Part shown: positions 26,869 to 33,958 of the stretch, piece by piece
How positions within the stretch are numbered: position 1 is the stretch's first letter
Layout: the number at the start of each line of letters is the position of its first letter
Origin: Rhodothermales bacterium
GTDB taxonomy: Bacteria; Bacteroidota; Rhodothermia; Rhodothermales; Bin80
Assembly (NCBI GenBank): GCA_951812585.1
Contig: OX638318.1
Coordinates: 772,819-836,818, forward strand
Length of the DNA stretch: 64,000 nt
Reading direction: 5' to 3'
Translations under genes and position numbers: made by a program
The notes under the pieces: generated by a model
What the model saw: only the letters and a program-made list of their open reading frames with translations
Databases searched by the model: none
Told to the model about the DNA's origin: nothing

Positions 26869-27528
26869 TCAGTAGTCCATGTCGGCATAGTGCGCACGCA
26901 GCTCGGCTGCCCAGGGGGGGGGGGGCTCTTTGCCATCCAGATAGCCCTGCAGGGTTTCACGCTCCCAATCCGAAGTTACCTCCTGCGACCGCTGTTGCGC
27001 CAGCTCTTTCAGCTCTGCATCCCAGCCGAGCGCGAGCGCCAGCCTGGCAACGACCAGAAGAGGAAATCCCGCTGGCTGCTTCAAGTGCTCTACCGCCACA
27101 TTGCGTATGCGTGCCAGCGTAATCGAGTCTATGGACTCGCGCCATACCATTACGATTGCGACCAAAGTTCGGATGCAGCCCACCCGATGGTTTTCAAGGG
27201 TCTCCATGGTGGAAGCACACGAAAGCGCATGGGGCATTACAGCGCGAGGACCGAATGACATGATTCCTGATCCCACTGCCACGTTCACCGAAGTCTTCAG
27301 AAGTGCAGGGATAGCACGCGTGTCTCGCAGCTCGGGGTACCATGTCATTAGGTCGGCGGTGCTACGCGCCACGGTCATCGCCAGCCCATCCTCGCCTAGC
27401 AAGCCGGGCCGAGTATCGTAATCCAAGCCTGCGAAAGAACGGTTCTTCTGTTCCCACGCGTAGTCCAGTGCCCTGATCATTGCGGTCACCACTTCCGGTG
27501 TTACCTGTTTACTCGCTCGCATTCCCAT
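26869..27528 (-). CDS. Hypothetical helical protein with C-terminal poly-proline tract
   Basis: I do not recognise this family. It is predicted to be mostly alpha-helical, with repeated Leu/Ala-rich helices that could be HEAT-like, and no signal peptide from this start. The start is uncertain (ATG at 27546, 27528 or 27522). Near the C-terminus (KEPPPPW) the gene contains a run of 12 identical bases (26914-26925), so a slip of one base would change only the last 16 or so residues. It overlaps the end of a small secreted-protein gene and is probably translated together with it. Confidence 0.6.
   Translation of the reverse strand: MGMRASKQVTPEVVTAMIRALDYAWEQKNRSFAGLDYDTRPGLLGEDGLAMTVARSTADLMTWYPELRDTRAIPALLKTSVNVAVGSGIMSFGPRAVMPHALSCASTMETLENHRVGCIRTLVAIVMVWRESIDSITLARIRNVAVEHLKQPAGFPLLVVARLALALGWDAELKELAQQRSQEVTSDWERETLQGYLDGKEPPPPWAAELRAHYADMDY
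26914..26925. repeat. Homopolymer tract of 12 G (12 C on the coding strand)
   Basis: Twelve consecutive G bases on the plus strand lie inside the coding region at 26869-27528, where they encode four prolines. Such tracts are prone to polymerase slippage, and also to sequencing error. Confidence 0.95.
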
Positions 27529-27724
27529 AGGACTCCCATACCGCATCCAGCGCAGGCAAGGCTTGCGCCGGATCCAAGCTGGAGATGCGTGCCGCCATCT
27601 CCTGAGAGGTGAAGACAGCGCGCTCGCCGGGAGAATGCTGGGGCCGGTGTTGCGCGGACGCGGACGTATACGGAGCCAAGCTTAAAGCGCTGGCGAAGAC
27701 AAGAATTGCGGATACTTTGTTCAT
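27509..27724 (-). CDS. Small secreted protein of unknown function
   Basis: A 71-residue product with a good Sec signal peptide (MNKVSAILVFASALSLAP, cleavage near SASA-Q). The mature part is about 45 residues and has no motif I know. It lies between the frameshifted gene at 27752-28328 and the helical protein gene, all in the same direction. Confidence 0.6.
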   Translation of the reverse strand: MNKVSAILVFASALSLAPYTSASAQHRPQHSPGERAVFTSQEMAARISSLDPAQALPALDAVWESYGNASE

Positions 27725-27751
27725 AGCGTTTCGGAGGAGTGGACAGCTTCA

Positions 27752-28328
27752 TTACCACGGAAATCCCAGATGCATGTGAGTTCTTCCGTCTGTGTTAAAA
27801 TCCGCCTCTATCATTCTCGGGGAGCTCGAGTATGCCGACAATGCCCATCTGATTATCTCCTGTTTTGCTGGATTCGAGCCTGTGCTCCATGATACTCGTA
27901 CAGAGTCCCTTGTAACGGGATCGACAACCCCGTGATAGCCGGTAAAGTCCACGGCATACCCGCGTACATGCCGGCTTGGCAGGTACTGGAATGTCGAATG
28001 AGCCAGCGTATAGTTGTTACAGACGAACCGAAAAGAGAGGCTGCCCTGGACGGCATACACAAGATTGCGACTCGACAAAAGGCTCTTCGTATAGCCGTAC
28101 AACAGTAGCACCAGCCTCATTGGTGGAGGGTAGACAGACCACCGAGCCTCGGTCCGCGTACGCCGACTGAAAAGGCCGTAAATCCGACTTAGCAACCAGG
28201 TCCACTATGAAGCTGGCATCGTGGTCATCCAGTACATACTCACGTACCTCCCGTGGAAACAGCCCCAACTGATCGCTATTCATCGAAGCAAATCTGAGTG
28301 CATAATCAAAGGTGAGCTTGGGGTCCAT
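27752..28328 (-). pseudogene. Hypothetical gene split by a frameshift
   Basis: Two overlapping minus-strand frames fit together as one protein. The first part runs from the ATG at 28328 (MDPKLTFDYALRF) to about VRLYEEPFVES; the second continues from about SRNLVYAVQGSLS to the stop at 27752 (HMHLGFPW). A one-base shift near the A4 run at 28077-28080 joins them into a protein of about 190 residues. I do not recognise the family. It starts 30 bases after the propeller lipoprotein gene and was probably in its operon. A sequencing error is a real alternative to a true mutation. Confidence 0.6.
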
Positions 28329-28358
28329 GACGTAACCGCTAGATAGCCCGACAGGCTC

Positions 28359-29486
28359 CTAGAGGTGAGTTACCTCCTCCCTCACCAATAAATATGAATA
28401 CATAACGACTTCCGGATTCGATTCCTGCGTACCCTGATCGGTGACATAGTAGAGGAAGTCCTTGTCGGCAAAAAGAAGTACCCCCGGTGATCTTATGTCG
28501 GATGCAATCTTGAATCCGTCCGTAGACCACAGCTCCAATGAAAGCTTGACCTGGCGCTGTCCTGGCACACGAGTAACGAACATCTGGAACAAGAGCTCCA
28601 TCTCAGGAACCACGAACAGCCTAGCAACTTGGGATCGTCTCATGAAATAGCGCATTCGATCGAAGCTTCCAGTCGGAGTCCCGTCAAATTTCCTTAGCTC
28701 GTCCTCGTCAGGGCCTCTATAATAGGACGGCTGATCGTCAAAAACGGTAAGGACTGTACCATCGGAGGTCATTTTCCAAATCCTGTGATCTGAGATGAAT
28801 CCGTAATAAATATTGCCTTCGTTATCAACGTCAATACCACCACCAACAAGGTTCTCCTGGACTATTGCCGAATAGGGAGAGTGGCCCCAGTTACCAAGGG
28901 GATTTCCTTTGGAGTCGTAAGCACGAACAGCATGATCCCCTTTGCTTCTGCTCCGCTGCTCAGGCAGGAAGTAAACCTCTTCATGGAGACCTAAGGCCAT
29001 ATTTCTCAGTCGACCTACATTACTTACAGGGTAGCTGTCGACAAACTCATAATCCGGGCTGTAGATGCTGATACGCCTGTTATCCCCATCGTACACGTAG
29101 ATAGTGCCATCGGAGGCAATGTCAAACACATCTATGAAGCCGATCTCTCCGGGCCCACTACCACGCCGGGCAATGGCTTCAATGAGAACACCCCTCGAGT
29201 CGAACACATATAGAGGTGGTCTACTCTGCGACCAGACTATGCCTCCACCGGAAGTAGAACGAAGAGCGATAGGAATAGTAAGTGCAGTTCTTGACGAGAA
29301 CCTGGGCCTGAACGAGTGCGCACGCTCCAACGTCACTTGCGCGGTGTACGGAGTTACCTCAGAAATCCCGAAGGTATCCGATTCTTCTGATTTTGGATCA
29401 ACCTTGTCCGACGAAGCGCACGCTGCAATCAACATCAACAAGGCACACAAGAGCGCTCTAATTCTGCATCCGCTATGAGGACGCAT
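28359..29486 (-). CDS. 6-bladed beta-propeller lipoprotein
   Basis: From the ATG at 29486 the product is 375 residues with a lipoprotein signal (LLMLIAAC). The body shows repeated propeller blades: PPLYVFDSRGVLIEAIARRGSG, then FIDVFDIASDGTIYVYD, then IDVDNEGNIYYGF. This is the pattern of the 6-bladed propeller lipoproteins common in Bacteroidota, whose genes often sit next to genes for small Cys-rich NVEALA-type peptides. Here a small Cys-rich peptide gene lies directly upstream in the same direction, which supports the assignment. The function is unknown; it is presumably outer-membrane attached. Confidence 0.8.
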   Translation of the reverse strand: MRPHSGCRIRALLCALLMLIAACASSDKVDPKSEESDTFGISEVTPYTAQVTLERAHSFRPRFSSRTALTIPIALRSTSGGGIVWSQSRPPLYVFDSRGVLIEAIARRGSGPGEIGFIDVFDIASDGTIYVYDGDNRRISIYSPDYEFVDSYPVSNVGRLRNMALGLHEEVYFLPEQRSRSKGDHAVRAYDSKGNPLGNWGHSPYSAIVQENLVGGGIDVDNEGNIYYGFISDHRIWKMTSDGTVLTVFDDQPSYYRGPDEDELRKFDGTPTGSFDRMRYFMRRSQVARLFVVPEMELLFQMFVTRVPGQRQVKLSLELWSTDGFKIASDIRSPGVLLFADKDFLYYVTDQGTQESNPEVVMYSYLLVREEVTHL

Positions 29487-29697
29487 AGTGCCACCACTTC
29501 TACGTCCAGATGCCCCACATGAGCCCATGGTGTCGCCTTGCAGGGCCTTGCCGCGGATGTTGGTGTTAGTTGTCTTGTCTCCGATCATAGACATAGGCAT
29601 AGACATAGGTCAAATATTCCAAGCTTGCCGGAATACCGCAAACTGCTCGCTCGCTGACAAGCTTGGACGATATACGCCCACCACGCGTGCGGGTTCG

Positions 29698-29967
29698 CTA
29701 TGAATCCGAATCGTCTTCGTCATCATCGCCACAAGGCGGACATGTCAGACATTCCTTATCACCGTCCGATACGCAAAGGCGTCCAAACGCAATCAAATTC
29801 CCCTCTGCGTCCCATTGGCATAGGCACTCAGTCGTCCAAGTGGGCGCGCTGGCAGGTACATCTTGAACTATCGAGGTTGAGACTACCAATCCAATTACAA
29901 CAGCAGCAACCAGGGCGGTAGCCTTAAGGAGGTTGACCAAGGATCCTGCAGTAAGTCGTATAGACAT
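29698..29967 (-). CDS. Small Cys-rich exported peptide, NVEALA-like
   Basis: An 89-residue product with a membrane or signal segment (about residues 13-32, ALVAAVVIGLVVSTSIV). A short mature region follows with six cysteines (ECLCQW, RLCVSD, ECLTCPPC) and a very acidic tail (GDDDEDDSDS). The plan of signal, short linker and Cys-rich end resembles NVEALA-type peptides, although the literal NVEALA motif is absent. Its position before a 6-bladed propeller lipoprotein matches the usual context of those peptides. The gap to the propeller start is 211 bases. Confidence 0.6.
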   Translation of the reverse strand: MSIRLTAGSLVNLLKATALVAAVVIGLVVSTSIVQDVPASAPTWTTECLCQWDAEGNLIAFGRLCVSDGDKECLTCPPCGDDDEDDSDS

Positions 29968-30232
29968 GGGTGTTTAGACGCTGCCGCGCCGATTAGTTCC
30001 TAGTTCACAGTGGCCACGGGGTACGGAAATACTATGAGAAAAACAACTATGACTACTTGGATGCATATTCTGATTGAAAGTGCCACGCCTGGCGGCCGGA
30101 TTTTGCCGGGGTGTGTTCTACCGAATGAGGGCGTCTTGTGGGGCGCTGGAGCTTTGCCGAGTCTGAGGGCTTTCGTTGCACCCTTTCACCAAACGAGCGC
30201 ACAACGATGCCCCGAGCGCGAACCTCGGTATG

Positions 30233-30249
30233 TGTCAACGTTTTTGACA
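30233..30249. repeat. Short inverted repeat beside the IS110 remnant
   Basis: TGTCAA (30233-30238) and TTGACA (30244-30249) form a perfect 6-bp inverted repeat with a 5-base spacer. It lies exactly where the IS110 reading frame ends (30250) and may mark the edge of inserted DNA. Confidence 0.45.
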
Positions 30250-30771
30250 TCAATTTAGGGGGCAATTAGGGATTTGTAGGTCTAAATTGCACCCCTGCGG
30301 TTGTATGCGTCCGGCATCTATTCCGGACTGCCTCATTTGCCGCCGACAAGCGTCTGGGTTCGGTGGTTTGTTGATCCGCACATTCTTTGGCGGCAAGCAA
30401 CGCCCTGTCAGGGATGTGAAGCGGGCCAACTTTTCCGCGTCACGACGGTCCGTCTTGACTCGATCACCGGCACGCCGTGGAATCGACGAGGGCGCAATGA
30501 CCGCACAGGAGATACCGTCGTCACGGAGCGTTCTATAGAGCGTGTAGCCACACGAGGACGCTTCGTAATAACACCGGGGTTCGCCAAAAGAACCACGAAT
30601 ACGGGCCATAACCTTGCGCAGCTTGGCCCTGTTGTCGCTGGGCAGCTCCACTTCAAGACAGACCGCCTTGGAAGCCGGATCGTATGCGCACGCTGCGATC
30701 GTGTCTCTATGTACGTCCAGCCCGACGAAGACCGACTTCTGGGTAGGGATGGCACCAATGGTGGGGTTCAT
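30250..30771 (-). pseudogene. IS110-family transposase, N-terminal fragment
   Basis: The first 115 or so residues match the RuvC-like DEDD domain of IS110 transposases (FVGLDVHRDTIAAC, YYEASSCGYTLYR, VKTDRRDAEKLARF). After about 30425 the similarity fades and the frame stops at 30250. The C-terminal transposase_20 domain with its catalytic Ser is missing, so the element is dead. The likely start is the ATG at 30771. The fragment lies immediately beside the truncated group II intron, with a C14 run between them. Confidence 0.82.
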
Positions 30772-30841
30772 GGGATTGTAAGGTCTATGGAGAAGGATGA
30801 AGTCCAGGCGCCTGCGCCTCGCAGCCAAAATAGCCCTTCGT

Positions 30842-30855
30842 CCCCCCCCCCCCCC
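30842..30855. repeat. Homopolymer tract of 14 C
   Basis: Fourteen consecutive C bases lie between the IS110 fragment and the truncated group II intron reverse transcriptase. The reading frames on either side do not cross it, so it marks a junction between two mobile-element remnants. Confidence 0.95.
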
Positions 30856-30875
30856 AAACCTTACTATAGTATCTA

Positions 30876-31604
30876 CTACAGCTTACAGGCGCCCCACCCA
30901 AGCCACGGAGTCAACAGAATGTTACTCAACAAGGGAGAGAGCACCCCGCCTTGCGGGGTACCGTGCGTCGTCGCTACGCGCTTGCCTTCTACTACACACC
31001 CGGCCTTGAGCATCTGCTTGAGCAGGCCCAAGATGCGACCATCCGATACTCGCTGCTGAACTAGTGCCATCCGCTTGTCTTGATCGACCGATCCGAAAAA
31101 GTCTCTCAGATCCGCATCCACCACCCACCGGCTGCCCGCGTTTAGCTCTCTCCACACCTTGCGAAGTGCATCCCATGTGGATCTCCCTTTCCGGTACCCG
31201 AAGCTGGCTGCACCGTATACCGGCTCGAAGATCGGTTCCAACCGGTTCAGTATCGCTTGCTGGACTACCCGATCGTAAATCGTCGGGATGCCCAGGGTGC
31301 GGTACGCCCCCGGCTGGCCCGCCTTGGGAATACGGTGCGCGCGGACCGGCTGGGGCGTGTAAGTGCCGTCTTTGCGCTCCTGATGCATACGCTCCAGGTT
31401 CGCTTCAAGCGATGCCTCGAACATCGCCAGGGTCTCTCCGTCCACACCGCCCGCACCCTGGCCTTGCTTCCCCTTCTTCCAGGCCAACTCCAGGTTCTTC
31501 CGCTTGTACACCTTGTCCACTAACGAGTGGTCCTTCCGCTCTCCTGTTGGATTGAGCCAATGTGACCGTCGCCTGGGTCGATGATGTACGGGCCTTTCAC
31601 GCAT
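30876..31604 (-). pseudogene. ltrA: Group II intron reverse transcriptase/maturase, truncated
   Basis: The product matches the N-terminal half of group II intron-encoded proteins: VDGETLAMFE (RT0), YTPQPVRAHRIPK, RTLGIPTIYDRVVQQA, ADLRDFFGSVDQ and GTPQGGVLSPLLSNI. After LSNILL (about 30945) the sequence diverges and stops at 30876. The catalytic YADD block, the maturase domain X and any endonuclease domain are all missing, so it cannot work. The start is probably the ATG at 31604. It lies in the presumed domain IV of the intron RNA read on the minus strand. Confidence 0.9.
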
Positions 31605-32247
31605 GGAACTGTTCCTCCCCACCGACTTTACTCGCTGCTTACCATTACCCCGCTACAAACCACCTTGGCCGACTGCCTGCCCCGACCCACCCGGCCGCCC
31701 CTTGCGCGGTCACCCGACTTTCGACGGGCTTGTGGTACTATGCAGTCGTCCGACGACTCGCCACGCTTCCGTTCCCACTTCCCCTTACGGGTTATAGGGG
31801 CTGTTATCCCGGTGCCACCCGGGAACGTGACGAGTCCCCTGGGGTCACATCCAGATCTTCCGTACCGTGCCGTTCGCACACACCTTGGTACGACGGGTGG
31901 ATAAGAACGCCTTCGCCGAAATACTGCCGGCAAGACCTTGCCCCGTCTTTGGCCGACCGATTCGTCCGTGGGGTCGCCCCCTTGACTACGGCCCGTACTG
32001 CTCCGCAAGCCCTTCAGATTCCATCTCGCGGTGGACACCCTGCCCTCCGGTTGTCTCGCCGACAATGTCCCGACTTAGCGCCTGTCTTGGCTGTTTCCGT
32101 CGTTTCCTACTCGGTGCCCGTTTAGACCTTTGCGTATCGGTACATCCCGGCCGACGAGGCATTACCCCCGCCTTTGGATATGGCACCCCCTATCCGGGCA
32201 CCAGTGGGATTTGATCCCACCTGATCTGGGCGCTACCCAGCACACAC
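30940..32247 (-). mobile_element. Group II intron, inner copy, 3'-truncated
   Basis: Read on the minus strand, sequence upstream of the reverse transcriptase frame has the look of group II intron domains I-III. It starts near 32236-32247 with GTGTGCTGGGTAGCGCCCAGA, and contains segments such as GATGGAATCTGAAGGGC and GGAAGTGGGAACGGAAGCG before the frame begins. The roughly 620 bases from this start to the frame are normal for such introns. The 3' half, with domains V and VI, is missing. The exact 5' base is uncertain. Confidence 0.6.
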
Positions 32248-32594
32248 TTTGCCCTCTGCTGACTTCTGCGTTGTGATCGCATGTCTTACGACACGTTCAG
32301 TCCGGCTTGGCCGGACACAACGCAGATCTCCCAGGGTAAGACCAACCGCCTTCCCCGCACACCCGCCGAATCTATCACCCCGACGCATAGATGACGCGGA
32401 CTTCGCGATAATCCGCTCGCTCGTCCGATCGGGTAGGCCTCGTATTCGGTTCTTGTTCATCAGGTCGCGGGTTTGCTCCACGCTTCCTTCAGACCCCGCC
32501 TCGCGGCGACGCCCTTGCGCCTCGCTAATCCTTCGCCGTCATCTGGCTGGATAGAGGACTTTCACCTCCAAGCTGTTGGCCATGCCTGGCACAC
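32248..32594 (-). mobile_element. Group II intron 5' segment, outer copy
   Basis: On the minus strand this begins GTGTGCCAGGCATGG, a good match to the group II 5' end consensus GUGYG. It continues with GGAGGTGAAAGTCCTC and GGGTCTGAAGGAAGC, familiar domain I segments, and reaches GTCAGCAGAGG (about 32253-32263). In related introns that last element shortly precedes the reverse transcriptase frame. Instead, a second intron 5' region starts here. The segment itself lies directly after the remains of an IS66 tnpA frame. Confidence 0.6.
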
Positions 32595-32671
32595 GGATAA
32601 AGAGGGGCCTCACGGCCCCTCTCCGCCCAACCACCGTGCGTATGGGGTAGTCTACCTTGCGGAGTAGACCA
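32595..32671 (-). mobile_element. Hairpin region resembling a group II intron 3' end
   Basis: Read on the minus strand, ACGCACGGTGGTTGGGCGG is followed by a strong hairpin (GAGGGGCC, GTGA, GGCCCCTC) and TTTATCC, immediately before the GTGTG of the outer intron. The first part resembles the 3' strand of domain V and the hairpin resembles domain VI. I cannot find the 5' strand of domain V. The alternative is an intrinsic terminator-like hairpin, which is a known type of insertion site for class C introns. Confidence 0.35.
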
Positions 32672-32977
32672 CACTTCCGTTACCACGCGCTCATCCGCAG
32701 CAGGCGCACTAACCTTGAGAAATGCCGCACCTTGCGAGGCAGCGACCTTACGTGGATACTTGCCCTGCCAGTGGTACAACTGACTTGCGGACAGCCTGTG
32801 CGCTGCACAGAAGGCATTCCGGGTCTGGCCACTTTGATGGTATCGCTCAACCTGCGGAAATATCTTCTCCGCCGTACGTCTTGGCTTACGCAGAGGTCGT
32901 TCTTGAGCCCTTATGTGCGGACTACAAGTTCCGACCTGACTATGCTCCCACGCATGATGTAGTTTGATAAACGACAT
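32672..32977 (-). pseudogene. tnpA: IS66-family TnpA-like accessory protein, interrupted
   Basis: About 100 codons encode a TnpA-like helix-turn-helix protein (QVERYHQSGQTRNAFCAAHRL, then SASQLYHWQGKY). The similarity stops near VVTEV (about 32672), where intron-like sequence begins, so the gene was broken by the intron insertion or by a deletion. No IS66 tnpB or tnpC follows. In an intact element TnpA helps the large TnpC transposase. Confidence 0.65.
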
Positions 32978-33274
32978 TGTTTACTACCGTACAGCGATAG
33001 AGTATTTACCGGTTGAACGCTGCCGAACTGGGCGTGCAGCGGGTGCCCTGCCGGCCGTACATTGCCGTATTCCGGGGCCTAATACATTTCCGAAAATGTC
33101 ACGTCTGGAGGAAGGATTAGCCGCCGTCAGCCCCGCGTCATGTCCTCAGCCGCCCTCATCCGCGGGCATGTGTCACTGGCGACCAGCAGCAGCTACACCC
33201 ATGCCCGGCCGGCCCCAGTAGCGCGTCCCCTCCAATAACCGGTACCTTCAATTGTCGCAGACTGGGAAAGACTT
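32978..33274. other. Non-coding stretch between IS remnants
   Basis: No gene recognised. The sequence links the IS66 fragment and the IS1595 fragment and shows no terminal inverted repeats that I can assign to either. Confidence 0.4.
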
Positions 33275-33735
33275 TTGGCATTCATCAGCGGGCCAGCAAA
33301 CAAGACAGTCGTGGCCGCTATGAAGAACCGCGCAACGGGCAAAACCAATGCGAAGGTTGTTGAAAGCACGGACGCGGCTACGTTGCAAGGCTTTGTTTAC
33401 GACAACACGGAGAATGGTGCGGAATTCTACACGGACGAGGCGGCTGCTTACAAGGGCATGGTCGGCGTGGAGCATGAAACCGTCAAGCACTGCGCTTCGG
33501 AATACGTGAACGGCATAGCGCACACCAACGGCATGGAATCCTTCTGGGCGGTGCTAAAGCGCGCCTGCCACGGCACGTACCACCAATTCAGCAGGAACAA
33601 TAGCAGCGCTATGTGGCTCAATTCGCCGACAAGTTCAATCCTTGTCCGGTGAGCGCGGAGGTTCATATACAGCACTTAGTGGCTGGCAAGGTGGGGCGGC
33701 GACAAGTATCAACTGAAGCGTATAAGCCCCAATAA
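33275..33735 (+). pseudogene. IS1595-family (ISXO2-like) transposase remnant with a frameshift
   Basis: The frame from 33275 matches the second half of ISXO2-like transposases: NKTVVAAMKNRATG, KVVESTDAATLQGFV, YTDEAAAYKGM and GIAHTNGMESFWAVLKRA. Near 33600 a shift of frame is needed; the correct continuation reads RYVAQFADKFNPCP and ends at the stop at 33733-33735. The N-terminal part with the zinc-binding region and first catalytic Asp is absent. The element is therefore inactive. Confidence 0.85.
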
Positions 33736-33740
33736 TGTCG

Positions 33741-33926
33741 TTATGCTGCCTTCCTAAACTCCCTCAAGCGTTTAAGAACGTAATCCATACCACGGTTGCC
33801 CTTAATGCAGTTGCAACTACTGCAAAGCAATTGAAGGTTTTTGAGCGGATCGGTACCACAGTGAAACGCGACCAGGCAGCGGCGCCAGCCTGCGCGTATG
33901 CGCTGTACCTGCGGCCTGATGCGCAC
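33741..33926 (-). pseudogene. C-terminal fragment of an HNH nuclease-type domain
   Basis: A 61-residue frame contains DPLKNLQLLCSSCNCIKGNRGMDY, the second half of an HNH zinc-finger nuclease motif (NLQLLCxxCN then KGNR). The preceding residues do not look like the first half of an HNH domain, so the gene is truncated. Similar ends occur in HNH proteins tied to restriction or phage systems. It lies at the right edge of the island. Confidence 0.5.
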
Positions 33927-33958
33927 CGGGTCGCACGTCGCAGCGGCGGTTGTACCAC

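Noticed and set aside
30010-30258. An 82-codon plus-strand frame between the Cys-rich peptide and the IS110 remnant
   Set aside because: No signal peptide, motif or ribosome binding site supports it, and it runs over the inverted repeat at the element's edge.
26492-33950. A CRISPR or named anti-phage defence system in the accessory island
   Set aside because: No spaced repeats were found, and the only nuclease-like signal is an HNH fragment; the rest is insertion-element and intron debris with small secreted proteins.
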